Below the pieces are notes generated by a model. The model did not search any database, had not been told where the DNA came from, and was given only the letters and a program-made list of their open reading frames with translations. Source: Gammaproteobacteria bacterium (GTDB lineage Bacteria; Pseudomonadota; Gammaproteobacteria; Steroidobacterales; GCA-2729495). From it: a DNA stretch of 63,869 nucleotides. Within the stretch, counting starts at the first letter, position 1. The number at the start of each line of letters is the position of its first letter. Shown here piece by piece: positions 34,955 through 43,298 of the stretch. The stretch lies in assembly GCA_014337915.1 (NCBI GenBank), contig QUBU01000017.1, positions 1 through 63,869 of the forward strand, given 5' to 3'. The position numbers were made by a program, and so were the translations under genes.

Positions 34955-37135
34955 TTACATCAGCTCGAGGTTGGCATAGGACATGACCAGCCACTTGGCG
35001 CCGCCGTTCTCGAAGTTGACCTGCACCCGGGCGTGGGCGCCCGACCCCTCGCAGTTGAGCACGACGCCTTCGCCGAACCGGCCATGGCGCACCCGCTGGC
35101 CGAGGCGCACCGGCTGTTCCGAGTCCTGCAGCGACCCACCGGACTGCATCGGGCGGCGGTAGACCGGGCGCGATACACGGATCCGCGGGTGCACCTCCTC
35201 CAGCAGTTCCGCCGGAATCTCGCTGATGAATCGCGAGGGCTGGCCGATGCTGTCCACCCCGTGCAGGCGGCGCTGCTCGGCGTAGCTGAGGTAGAGCTCG
35301 CTCATGGCGCGGGTGGCGCCGACGTAACACAGGCGACGCTCCTCCTCGAGGCCCTCGGGGTCCTCGATGGTGCGCCGGTGCGGGAATAGCCCGTCCTCCA
35401 TACCGGTGATGAACACCAGCGGGAACTCCAGACCCTTGGCCGAGTGCAGCGTCATGAGCTGCAGGCAGTCGTCCCAGTCCTTGCCCGCGGCTTCACCGGC
35501 CTCCAGTGCGGCGTGGGCGAGGAAGGCGTCCAGCGGCGCCATGTCGGCCGTGTCCTCGCCGCCACTGGCTTCCGCGGGGTCGAAGCTGCGCGCGGCGCTG
35601 ACCAGTTCCTCGAGGTTCTCCAGCCGTGCCTCGGCACGGTCGCGTACTTCCTTGCGGAAATGCTCCACCAGGCCACTGCGCTGCACGACGTGGTCCACCT
35701 GCTCGTGCAGCGGCAGGCCAGCGCTGTCGCGGGCCATGGTATCCACCAGGGCCAGGAACTCGTGCACGGCATTGGCGGCGCGCGCTGGCAGGGCGCCACC
35801 GGCCGCGGTCTGCGCCGCGCGCCACATCGATATGGCGTTGGCACGGGCGTAGTTGCGGATCTCGTCCACGGTGCGCGTACCGATGCCGCGTGTGGGCAGG
35901 TTGACCACGCGCTCGAAGGAGGGATCGTCGTCGCGATTGGCGAGCAGGCGCAGGTAGGCGAGCGCATCCTTGATCTCGGCGCGCTCGAAGAACCTCAGGC
36001 CGCCGTATACCCGGTAAGGCATGCCGGCGTGCATCAGCGCCTCCTCGAAGGCCCGTGACTGCGCATTGGAGCGGTAGAGGACGGCGGCTTCCGCGCGCCG
36101 GTGGCCGCGGGCGACCCAGTCGCGGATGCGTTCGACGATGAACTGCGCCTCCTCGCGCTCGTTGAAGGCGCTGAAGAGACGGATCGGTGCGCCCTCGCCA
36201 CTCTCGGTCCAAAGCTGCTTGCCGATGCGTCCGCTGTTGTTGGCGATCAGTGCGTTGGCGGCCTTGAGGATGGTGCCTGTGGAGCGGTAGTTCTGCTCCA
36301 GCTTGACCACCCGCGCCCCGGGGAAGTCCTGCCGGAAGCGCGCCAGGTGCTCGGTGCGCGCGCCGCGCCAGCGGTAGATGGACTGGTCGTCGTCGCCGAC
36401 GGCGAAGGGCATGCCAGTATCACCGGCCAGCAGCCGCAGCCAGGCGTACTGGATGGCATTGGTGTCCTGGAACTCGTCCACCAGTACGTGGCCGAAGCGG
36501 CGTCGGTAAGTATCAAGCAGCTCCGGGTTGCGGACCCAGAGTTCCTGGGCGCGCAGCAGCAGCTCGGCGAAGTCCACCAGGCCCGAGCGCTCGCAGGTCT
36601 CCTGGTAGAGGCGGTAGAGGTGGATCAGCTGGCGACGGCTGACGTCGCCCTCGTCGCGCAGGTCGTCGGGGCGCCGGCCCTCGTCCTTCTGGTTATTGAT
36701 GAACCACTGGATCTCGCGTGGCACCCAGGTGCTCTCGTCCAGTTCCAGTCCCTTGAGCAGGCGGCGGATCAGCCGCTGCTGGTCCTCGGCGTCGAGGATC
36801 TGGAAACCCTGCACCAGGCCGGCCTCGCGCCAGTGCCGCCGCAGCAGCCGGTGCGCCAGGCCGTGGAAGGTGCCGACCCAGAGGCTGTCCACCGGGATGC
36901 CGAGCAGCGTTTCGATGCGCGTGCGCATCTCGGCGGCGGCCTTGTTGGTGAAGGTCACCGCGAGGATGCCGTAGGGGGAGACGTTCTCCACCTGGATCAG
37001 CCAGGCGATGCGGTGCACCAGCACCCGGGTCTTGCCGCTCCCGGCACCAGCCACCACCAGCATCGGGCCCGGGGGTGCGGTCACGGCCTCGCGCTGCGCG
37101 TCGTTCAGCGGCGCAAGAATGCGGGTGACGTCCAT
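34955..37135 (-). CDS. uvrD: DNA helicase II UvrD
   Basis: SF1A 3'-5' helicase for nucleotide excision and mismatch repair, 726 residues (E. coli 720). It has N-terminal LNDAQREAVTAPPGPMLV (Q motif), Walker A VVAGAGSGKTRVLVHR, motif II VLVDEFQDTNAIQ, and motif VI LCYVGATRAMSELYLSYA. The C-terminal Tudor-like end GQRVRHGRFGEGVVL...WLVMSYANLELM is the UvrD/PcrA type and not Rep. Its ATG lies 16 bases from the edge of a REP-like inverted repeat, so its own promoter must overlap that element. Confidence 0.96.
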   Translation of the reverse strand: MDVTRILAPLNDAQREAVTAPPGPMLVVAGAGSGKTRVLVHRIAWLIQVENVSPYGILAVTFTNKAAAEMRTRIETLLGIPVDSLWVGTFHGLAHRLLRRHWREAGLVQGFQILDAEDQQRLIRRLLKGLELDESTWVPREIQWFINNQKDEGRRPDDLRDEGDVSRRQLIHLYRLYQETCERSGLVDFAELLLRAQELWVRNPELLDTYRRRFGHVLVDEFQDTNAIQYAWLRLLAGDTGMPFAVGDDDQSIYRWRGARTEHLARFRQDFPGARVVKLEQNYRSTGTILKAANALIANNSGRIGKQLWTESGEGAPIRLFSAFNEREEAQFIVERIRDWVARGHRRAEAAVLYRSNAQSRAFEEALMHAGMPYRVYGGLRFFERAEIKDALAYLRLLANRDDDPSFERVVNLPTRGIGTRTVDEIRNYARANAISMWRAAQTAAGGALPARAANAVHEFLALVDTMARDSAGLPLHEQVDHVVQRSGLVEHFRKEVRDRAEARLENLEELVSAARSFDPAEASGGEDTADMAPLDAFLAHAALEAGEAAGKDWDDCLQLMTLHSAKGLEFPLVFITGMEDGLFPHRRTIEDPEGLEEERRLCYVGATRAMSELYLSYAEQRRLHGVDSIGQPSRFISEIPAELLEEVHPRIRVSRPVYRRPMQSGGSLQDSEQPVRLGQRVRHGRFGEGVVLNCEGSGAHARVQVNFENGGAKWLVMSYANLELM

Positions 37136-37141
37136 CCCGCC

Positions 37142-37169
37142 ATTCTAATTGGGGGGACAGTTTACTCAA
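37142..37169 (-). promoter_or_regulatory. Possible uvrD promoter formed at the repeat edge
   Basis: On the minus strand: TTGAGT (37169-37164), 16 bases, TAGAAT (37147-37142). The -35-like element lies within the outermost repeat copy and the -10 in unique DNA. The predicted start site would be at or very near the uvrD ATG, implying a leaderless or very short leader. I found no LexA box. Tentative. Confidence 0.35.
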
Positions 37170-37290
37170 CCCAGGAGTTGAATTAAGGGGAATTATGGGG
37201 ACAGTTTACTCAACTCAAACGTTGTCCTTTCGGGTACGTCAACTTTGAAATGGAGTTGAGTAAACTGTCCCCTTAATTCCCCTTAATTCC
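37151..37290. repeat. Long REP-like inverted repeat, locus 2
   Basis: Main palindrome: left arm 37180-37216 and right arm 37253-37289, 37 bases each with one mismatch (ATTATGGGG against ATTAAGGGG), separated by a 36-base loop. A further partial copy of the core, GGGGGGACAGTTTACTCAAC, lies outside at 37151-37170. The shared core GGGGACAGTTTACT matches locus 1 at 11426-11545, but the inner stem (CAACTC against TATCTCCGCTT) differs. The right edge supplies the TAA stop of the cytochrome P460-like gene. The other edge abuts uvrD. Confidence 0.92.
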
Positions 37291-37762
37291 TCATGCTGCT
37301 GAAGACGTACTCCCTGTCCTTCTGCGGCTGATGGCAGGCGAAGCAGGCGCTTGCTGCATTGGGCCCGACCGCACGGTCGGTGGTCGAGTCGCCGCGGAAG
37401 CCTTCGAAGCCCCAGCCGCCGGTGGCGGCGTAGCGCTTGCTGTCGCGGACCATGACGCCGACGATCTTGCGCGGGCCCTCGGTGATGGCGTTGTCGGCCG
37501 ACCGGGCCTCCAGCAGGTCGAAGACGATCACCGCTCCGTCGGGGAAATGACCGCTGCGGTAACCCTGGACGGCTCCGGCATTGGCGTACAGGTGGTGGAT
37601 GCCGCCGAAGGCTGCGTGCAGCGGGTGGCCGGGTTCGATCACCATGCTTTTCACATGGCGCCAGTCACGATAGCCTTCCGGGTAGGGAACGGTGCTGTCA
37701 TCGCCCGCAACTGCCAGTTGCACGGTGAGTGCGAGCAGTGCGGCGATCATGGGCCTGTTCAT
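37283..37762 (-). CDS. Cytochrome P460-family heme protein
   Basis: 159 residues with a signal peptide (MNRPMIAALLALTVQLAVA). The mature protein has YPEGYRDWRHVKSMVIEPGH near the start, GAVIVFDLLEA, the loop RYAATGGWGFEGF and a single c-type heme motif CFACH near the C-terminus, the layout of cytochrome P460/c'-beta proteins. Those proteins oxidise hydroxylamine or bind NO in the periplasm; many homologues have no proven substrate. The stop codon is provided by the repeat element, after ASSMRN-like terminal residues, so the native C-terminus may have been altered. Confidence 0.85.
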   Translation of the reverse strand: MNRPMIAALLALTVQLAVAGDDSTVPYPEGYRDWRHVKSMVIEPGHPLHAAFGGIHHLYANAGAVQGYRSGHFPDGAVIVFDLLEARSADNAITEGPRKIVGVMVRDSKRYAATGGWGFEGFRGDSTTDRAVGPNAASACFACHQPQKDREYVFSSMRN

Positions 37763-37882
37763 GCAGTTCTCCTGGGTTGTGCCGGCCATCCGGCGAAGTC
37801 TCCAGGACAACGCTACCGCGGGCGTCCGGTTGCTGAAAAGCGGGCACTCCATGGTTGGGTAGGTACAAAACGGTAAGCATTG

Positions 37883-38281
37883 ATGAGTCCGACCGAACCT
37901 GTCTCACGCATGGTCGAGGACATCGTCGGCTGCAAATGGTCGCTGGCCGTCATCGACCTCGTGCGCCGCGGCGTGTGCCGGCCCGGCGCCATGGAGCATG
38001 CCATCGACGGCCTGAGCGCGAAGGTGCTGAACGAGCGCCTGCGCAAGCTGCAGCGCTACGGCATCCTCGAAAAAACCAGCTACCCCGAGATCCCGCCGCG
38101 GGTGGAGTACTCGCTGACGCCCTTCGGCATGAAGTTCAGCGGGCTGCTGGACCAGGTCCGGCAGCTGGATGCGGAGTTGCGGGCTATCCCTGCGGAGGCG
38201 CCGGTGGCGCCCGGGTCGCCTGCTGCGCGCCCTTCCCGCGGGCCAGCACCGAGTCGAGGGCCTCGGCAAAGGCAGCAATGA
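37883..38281 (+). CDS. HxlR-family winged-helix transcriptional regulator
   Basis: 132 residues. The family core is VGCKWSLAVIDLVRRGVCRP, IDGLSAKVLNERLRKLQRYG (recognition helix), and VEYSLTPFGMKFSGLLDQV (wing and helix). I prefer the ATG at 37883 over a TTG three bases earlier. The usual N-terminal Cys of redox-sensing HxlR proteins is present only as the Cys in GCKW. The last ~35 residues are Pro/Arg/Ala-rich, unlike the family, and overlap the convergent gene by 98 bases. It is divergent from the P460 gene (120 bases apart), which is its most likely target. Confidence 0.85.
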   Translation: MSPTEPVSRMVEDIVGCKWSLAVIDLVRRGVCRPGAMEHAIDGLSAKVLNERLRKLQRYGILEKTSYPEIPPRVEYSLTPFGMKFSGLLDQVRQLDAELRAIPAEAPVAPGSPAARPSRGPAPSRGPRQRQQ

Positions 38282-39689
38282 TGGGCCCGTTGTAGCGGCC
38301 CACCGGCACACCGTTGTAGATCAGGTGGGTGCCGTCGACCACGAACTCGCGCGTGTAGGGCACCGTCCAGTCCGGGTAATCCACCTGCTGGTAGCGGTCG
38401 TAGCCGGGGATATGCTCGAAGTTGAACATCGCGTGTGAGAACAGCGTGTCGGTGTTCTCGGCGAAGAACTCGATGGGCACGTTGATGACATAGTCGTAGT
38501 GGTCGCGGATGCCGTCGAGGAATGCCTTGTTCGTCGACAGGTAGCGGCCCTTCGGGTTGTTGACTGGGTCGGCGAAGTGGTCCTGGGCCTGGACGATCTC
38601 GGTGCGCTGGAAGCCGTAGGATTCCAGCAGCGCCTTGAGATCGGCGAGCGTGGTATCGCGGTACGCCGGGGCCAGTTCGATCCAGGCCTCCTTTGGCGTG
38701 AGATCCCAGGCCATGCCGTGGATCGACATCACCACCTTCACCGCGGCCGTCCGCGGCAGGCTGTCCAGCCGGTCGCGCAGCATCGCCACCCAGGCCTGGC
38801 GCAGCACCGCAAAGTCACCGATCTGCGGCTGGATGATGACCTTGATGGGCTTTTCGCCATGGGTCTCCTGCCACTCGTGGATGTAGTGCATGGCGTGGCG
38901 GATGCTGCCGTTGAACTCCTCGTGGTGTGAATAGATCGCGGCCGGTGCCGCGAGGATCACCGTGTCCACGCCGGAATCGAGCAGTGAGTACATCGCCGGC
39001 CGGGCGAGACTGAAGTTGTCCGCTGTCACCCAGCGCCAGGGCAGCTCGCCGTATTTCGCCTGGACCTGCGCCATGGCGCCCTCGACGATGGCGCGCATGC
39101 CGGCCTCGTGCGGCATCTTGTGGCCCTTGATGCCGATCCCGTAGTAGTAGGTGAGTGCCTTGGTGGCGAGCTTGGCGGCCACGGTGGGCATGCCGCCGGG
39201 GTGGGTCGGCAGCAGGAAGTAGCCGTGGTCGAGGTGCACGCTGGCACGCGGCGGCACCCACTCGACTTCGCCGCGGCGGAACTTCTCCACATAGGCGACG
39301 CCGTCGCTGTCGCTGTCGCTGCCATTGGCATCCACCAGCCGGGTCGGCGTGAAGGCCTCGAACTCATAGGGGCGCTGCGGGTCGAGCAGCAGCACGCCGC
39401 GGTCGGCATCGAACTGCAGGCGGAACGGCCAGGGCACGTACTGCATGGCCTTCAGTGCCAGCAGGCGGAAGTCCTCCTGGCGGTAGTCCTCGGGCATGAC
39501 CAGGCTGGAGATGAAGATCCCCACTTTCCCAACCGGCACCGGATCCTGGTGCTTGTAGTACTCGAAGTAGTTGGGTGCCACCAGCTGTGGCGGCGTGCGG
39601 TTCTGGTAGCGGTAGGCGCCGTAGCCGGCCACCGCCAGCACCACGGCGCCGATGAACAGGCCCAGGAGGATTCGCTTCAGGATCTTCAC
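38184..39689 (-). CDS. Membrane-anchored protein of unknown function
   Basis: 501 residues. I start at the GTG at 39689, which places one hydrophobic helix at the N-terminus (KILKRILLGLFIGAVVLAVAG); earlier codons are Arg/Gly-rich and unlike it. The large remainder is predicted periplasmic. Notable segments: YFEYYKHQDPVPVGKVGIF, an acidic patch VDANGSDSDSDGVAYVEK that could bind calcium, SVHLDHGYFLLPTHPGG, IYSHHEEFNGS, and VVMSIHGMAWDLTP. His-rich loops suggest a metal site. A distant ferrochelatase/CbiX-like fold is possible but not demonstrated. Ends convergently inside the HxlR gene; recQ lies upstream. Confidence 0.72.
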   Translation of the reverse strand: MKILKRILLGLFIGAVVLAVAGYGAYRYQNRTPPQLVAPNYFEYYKHQDPVPVGKVGIFISSLVMPEDYRQEDFRLLALKAMQYVPWPFRLQFDADRGVLLLDPQRPYEFEAFTPTRLVDANGSDSDSDGVAYVEKFRRGEVEWVPPRASVHLDHGYFLLPTHPGGMPTVAAKLATKALTYYYGIGIKGHKMPHEAGMRAIVEGAMAQVQAKYGELPWRWVTADNFSLARPAMYSLLDSGVDTVILAAPAAIYSHHEEFNGSIRHAMHYIHEWQETHGEKPIKVIIQPQIGDFAVLRQAWVAMLRDRLDSLPRTAAVKVVMSIHGMAWDLTPKEAWIELAPAYRDTTLADLKALLESYGFQRTEIVQAQDHFADPVNNPKGRYLSTNKAFLDGIRDHYDYVINVPIEFFAENTDTLFSHAMFNFEHIPGYDRYQQVDYPDWTVPYTREFVVDGTHLIYNGVPVGRYNGPIIAAFAEALDSVLARGKGAQQATRAPPAPPQG

Positions 39690-39771
39690 GATGTCAGCAC
39701 CCCATGACAGACCTGCCGACAATAACGACCGGACTCGCCAGGCACCAGCCCCAGGAGCCGCCCCCCCGGCC

Positions 39772-41598
39772 TCAGCTTGCCCGGTGCGCGCGCAGCACCT
39801 CCAGGAAGGCCGCGCCATAGCGTTCGAGCTTCACCTGGCCGACGCCGGTGATGCACAGCAGTTCGTCCTCGTCCCGGGGCCTGGCCTGGCTCATCTCCAC
39901 CAGCGTCACGTCGCCGAACACCACGTAGGGCGGCACGCCTTGCTGTGCGGCCAGCTCGCGGCGCAGGCTGCGCAGTGCCTCGAACAGTGGCAGGTCCGCG
40001 GCGGACAGAGCCAGCGCGCTGCGTCCGGTGGCGCTCCCGGCCTTCGTCGCCTTCTCGCGCCGCGGCGGGCGCGCCAGTTCCAGCTGCATCTCGCCCCGCA
40101 GCAGCGGCCGGGCGGCCTCGGTGAGCCTGAGCACCGAATAGTTCGCGATATCCTGCACCAGGTAGCCGCGATGGATGAGCTGGCGGAGGATGGACATCCA
40201 CTCCGCCTCGCCGAGGTCCTTGCCGATGCCCCAGGTGGACAGCCGCTGGTGGCCGAGCTGGCGGATACGTTCATTGTCGGCTCCGCGTAGCACATCCACC
40301 ACGTATTTCATGCCGAAGCGCTGGCCGACGCGATAGATGCAGGACAGTGCCTTGCGCGCCGCTTCGGTGGCGTCCATGCGTTCCGGGGGATCCAGGCAGA
40401 CGTCGCAGTTGCCGCAGGGCTCGGCCAGCGCTTCGCCGAAGTAGCCCAGCAGCACCTGCCGGCGGCAGGTCAGGCTCTCCGCGAAGCCGACCATGGCCTG
40501 CAGTTTGTGCGCCTCGATGCGCCGCTGCTCAGGATTGGCGTTCTCCTCCAGCAGCTGGCGGGCGATCACCACGTCCTGGGTGCCGAACAACAGCAGCGCC
40601 TCGGCCGGCAGGCCGTCGCGGCCCGCGCGGCCAGTCTCCTGGTAGTAGCCCTCGATGTGGCGCGGCATGTCATGGTGGACGACGAAGCGCACGTTGGGCT
40701 TGTCGATGCCCATGCCGAAGGCGACGGTGGCGACGACGATCTGCAGCTCATCGCGCAGGAACTGCTCCTGCACCGCGTCGCGCTCTGCCGCGGGCAGTCC
40801 CGCATGGTAGGCCGCCGCCCGCAGGCCGCGGCTGGCCAGCGCCGTGGCGATTTCCTCGACCCGCCTGCGCGAGAGCGCGTAGACGATGCCGGACTCCCGG
40901 CCCTGGCTGGCGAGGAAGCGCAGCAGCTGTTCCAGCGGCCGCTGCTTCGGGCGCACGCCGTAGCGGATGTTCGGGCGGTCGAAGCTGGTGACATGCACGC
41001 TGGCATCCGCGAGCTTCAGCACCCGCATGATGTCCTGCCGGGTCTGCGGATCCGCCGTGGCGGTGAGCGCGATCAGCGGCACGCCCGGCAGCTGCTGGCG
41101 CAGCTCGCCCAGCGCCGCATACTCGGGCCGGAAATCATGCCCCCACTGCGAGACGCAGTGCGCCTCGTCCACGGCGATCAGCGCCACCTCGATTCCCGCC
41201 AGGCGCTCGAGGAATTCCGGGCTCATCAGCCGCTCCGGCGCCACGTACAGCAGGTCGAGATCCCCGGCATGCAGCCGCGCCAGTACGCGGCGCGCGGTGG
41301 CCGCATCCAGCGAGGAGTTGTAGCAGGCCGCGCGCACGCCCGTCGCGGCCAGGCTGTCCACCTGGTCCTTCATCAGTGAAATCAGCGGCGAGACCACGAT
41401 GCCGACCCCGGGCCGGTGCAGCGCCGGGAGCTGGTAGCACAGCGACTTGCCGCCGCCGGTGGGCATCAGCACGAAGACGTCCCGGCCGGCGATCAGGTCC
41501 TCGATGACCTCGCGCTGGTGGGGCCGGAACTCGCGCAGGCCGAAGACCGAGTGCAGGGACTCGTGAAGGGGATCGGTGTTGGGCAGGGCGGCATGCAT
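39772..41598 (-). CDS. recQ: ATP-dependent DNA helicase RecQ
   Basis: SF2 3'-5' helicase in recombination repair, 608 residues. I start at MHAALPNTDPLHESLHSVFG. It has motif 0 FREFRPHQREVIEDLIAGRD, Walker A PTGGGKSLCYQLPAL, the DEAH box with the aromatic-rich loop VDEAHCVSQWGHDFRPEY, and motif VI YYQETGRAGRDG. The zinc site is CRRQ plus CGNCDVC, followed by a winged helix and a C-terminal HRDC domain (LFEALRSLRRELAAQQGVPP ... ITGVGQVKLERYG). All canonical RecQ parts are present. It is upstream of the unknown membrane-anchored gene, 82 bases apart. Confidence 0.96.
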   Translation of the reverse strand: MHAALPNTDPLHESLHSVFGLREFRPHQREVIEDLIAGRDVFVLMPTGGGKSLCYQLPALHRPGVGIVVSPLISLMKDQVDSLAATGVRAACYNSSLDAATARRVLARLHAGDLDLLYVAPERLMSPEFLERLAGIEVALIAVDEAHCVSQWGHDFRPEYAALGELRQQLPGVPLIALTATADPQTRQDIMRVLKLADASVHVTSFDRPNIRYGVRPKQRPLEQLLRFLASQGRESGIVYALSRRRVEEIATALASRGLRAAAYHAGLPAAERDAVQEQFLRDELQIVVATVAFGMGIDKPNVRFVVHHDMPRHIEGYYQETGRAGRDGLPAEALLLFGTQDVVIARQLLEENANPEQRRIEAHKLQAMVGFAESLTCRRQVLLGYFGEALAEPCGNCDVCLDPPERMDATEAARKALSCIYRVGQRFGMKYVVDVLRGADNERIRQLGHQRLSTWGIGKDLGEAEWMSILRQLIHRGYLVQDIANYSVLRLTEAARPLLRGEMQLELARPPRREKATKAGSATGRSALALSAADLPLFEALRSLRRELAAQQGVPPYVVFGDVTLVEMSQARPRDEDELLCITGVGQVKLERYGAAFLEVLRAHRAS

Positions 41599-41700
41599 GG
41601 GGACGGCCAGTCTACCCGTAGCGGACCGCATTGGATGGCGCCAACATACGCGCAGCCCGGTTCGGGTCGGACCAGACCAGGCCAGGAGGATCCCGCGTAA

Positions 41701-42141
41701 ATGAGTACGCTGAGAAAATACGTCGCCCCGCTTCTCGTCATCGCGGCCCTGTATGCCGGCTGGGGCCAGTTCGCCGGCGATCGGGGCATTCCGGCCGGCT
41801 CGGATACCGGCAGCGACCAGCTCGTATCCGCCTACCAGGAGCAGCGCAGCGGAGTCCAGCTAGTGGGCGAAGGCGTCGTGGTGCGGATCCTGCCCGACGA
41901 CAACGACGGTAGACGCCACCAGCGCTTCATCCTGCGGCTCGACTCCGGGCGGACACTGCTCGTCGCGCACAATATCGACCTGGCGCCGCGCATCCCGGCG
42001 CTGCAGAAGGGCGATACGGTCGCGTTCAATGGCGTCTACGAATGGAACGAGAACGGCGGGGTCATTCACTGGACGCATCACGATCCCGCCGGCCAACATC
42101 AGCCGGGCTGGCTCAGGCACGATGGCAGGACGTTTCAGTAA
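41701..42141 (+). CDS. DUF3465 domain protein with N-terminal membrane segment
   Basis: 146 residues. A hydrophobic segment (APLLVIAALYAGWGQFAG) acts as signal peptide or anchor. The DUF3465 domain follows: GEGVVVRILPDDNDGRRHQR, FILRLDSGRTLLVAHNIDLA, GDTVAFNGVYEWNENGGVIH and a C-terminal WTHHDPAGQHQPGWL. The fold resembles an OB-type domain with a terminal His cluster. Function unknown. It is divergent from recQ and ends four bases from the convergent lipoprotein gene. Confidence 0.88.
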   Translation: MSTLRKYVAPLLVIAALYAGWGQFAGDRGIPAGSDTGSDQLVSAYQEQRSGVQLVGEGVVVRILPDDNDGRRHQRFILRLDSGRTLLVAHNIDLAPRIPALQKGDTVAFNGVYEWNENGGVIHWTHHDPAGQHQPGWLRHDGRTFQ

Positions 42142-42145
42142 ACGA

Positions 42146-42790
42146 CTACTGCAGGGGCTCGATACGGCCCTTGCCTGACAGGCGCGTGACGAACGCGCCG
42201 GTCACCGGGTCCACGCACCAGCCGCGGGTCAGGCCGGAAGCCTCGTCGCCGTCGAGGTCCGACCAGAGTACCCAGCACTCGCGCGCCTGGGGCAGTGCCT
42301 CGTCACGCTGGAAGCGCAGGCCGAACTGTGCAGAGTCTCCGGGATTGAAGCCGGCGGCGCGCGCGGCGTCCCAGGCGGCCGGGCTGTCGACGAAGGCCAG
42401 GGACACCGGCTTCATCAGCATGCAGCCATCCCCGGTACCGACGTTCGATACGCCGCCGTTCGCCAGCGCGCGGATGCGCGTACAGGCGCCTTTCGCGCGC
42501 GACTGCACGTCGTAGAACCAGAAGCCGTGCCGCGGCCCCTCCGTGAGGCTCGTGGCAACCCCAATGAGTTCGGCATCCGGCGCCCAGTTCCGGGCCTCGG
42601 CCAGCGCCTGCTCGAGCATGGCACGGGCGGTGATGCCGTCCTCGCTTGCCGCCTCGGCTGGTGCCGGCGCGGCAGTGGTCGGTGTGGCCGCATCGGGTGC
42701 CGTGGTGGCCACTGGCTGCGGCGTCTTGCCTCCGCAGGCGTTGAGCGCCATAGCAGCGAACATGCACATAATCAATCGGGTGCTGGTCAT
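42146..42790 (-). CDS. Putative lipoprotein of unknown function (paralogue of the 14.1-kb gene)
   Basis: 214 residues. The N-terminus STRLIMCMFAAMALNAC is a lipoprotein signal (lipobox ALNAC), followed by a Thr/Ala/Pro-rich linker. The globular region runs ITARAMLEQALAEARNWAPD, GPRHGFWFYDVQS, CTRIRALANGGVSNVGTGDG, FVDSPAAWDAARAAGF and ends WCVDPVTGAFVTRLSGKG. These blocks match the gene at 14074-14694 in order and spacing; two mature Cys and the GPRHxFWFYDVQS phrase are strictly kept. I do not recognise the family. The two loci share no other flanking genes. Confidence 0.8.
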   Translation of the reverse strand: MTSTRLIMCMFAAMALNACGGKTPQPVATTAPDAATPTTAAPAPAEAASEDGITARAMLEQALAEARNWAPDAELIGVATSLTEGPRHGFWFYDVQSRAKGACTRIRALANGGVSNVGTGDGCMLMKPVSLAFVDSPAAWDAARAAGFNPGDSAQFGLRFQRDEALPQARECWVLWSDLDGDEASGLTRGWCVDPVTGAFVTRLSGKGRIEPLQ

Positions 42791-42845
42791 GGTGGTCTCC
42801 CGGGTGAAATGGCCGGCGCGCTCATCGCGGGCGGCGGCCAGTGCC

Positions 42846-43295
42846 TCAGTTGATCGGTCCGGCCGGATACAGCCGCAGCTTGTCCACTCCCACGTAGTAA
42901 CCGGTGGACTGCGCGTGCTTGCCCGTGATCATCAGGCTTACCCGCCTCTGGCCGGCCTGTAGCGGGAACTTGCCGAGCTGGATCGGGCCACTGGTCATCA
43001 CCTGGGGCGCCGTGCCATCGAAGGTCATCTCGCTCGGCTTGCCGTCCACCTCGAAACGGACCTGGCCGAAGTCCGGTGCGCGAGTCATGTAGATCTCGAG
43101 TGCGTACATCGACGGTGCCGGTACGTTTACCAGCAGGTCGAGCACTGCACCGGGCGCACCCCCGCTCCAGAAAAGCTGTGCGCCGCCGCCCCAGCCGCTA
43201 CCGAAACCCGCCATCTGCTGCACGCGTGCCTGGCCGCCGTTGAGCTGGTATCCGCCCGATGTCACGAACGACTCGACCTCGATTTCCAGCAGCAT
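42846..43295 (-). CDS. Beta-sandwich/carbohydrate-binding-like protein or domain, in frame after an upstream stop
   Basis: 149 residues without its own signal peptide. Sequence such as VSGGY-like start, SGWGGGAQLFWSGGAPGAVL, DLLVNVPAPSMYALEIYMTR, FEVDGKPSEMTFDG and a terminal TGYYVGVDKLRLYP looks like a jelly-roll module that binds a ligand or carbohydrate. It lies in the same frame as the upstream signal-peptide protein and is separated only by a TAA and one codon, with no ribosome-binding site visible. It may be the C-terminal domain of a split gene or be translated by re-initiation. Confidence 0.65.
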   Translation of the reverse strand: MLLEIEVESFVTSGGYQLNGGQARVQQMAGFGSGWGGGAQLFWSGGAPGAVLDLLVNVPAPSMYALEIYMTRAPDFGQVRFEVDGKPSEMTFDGTAPQVMTSGPIQLGKFPLQAGQRRVSLMITGKHAQSTGYYVGVDKLRLYPAGPIN

Positions 43296-43298
43296 CGG

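Noticed and set aside
37136-37282. LexA (SOS) box upstream of uvrD
   Set aside because: The CTG...CAG spacing of a LexA site is not present; similar words come from the repeat core.
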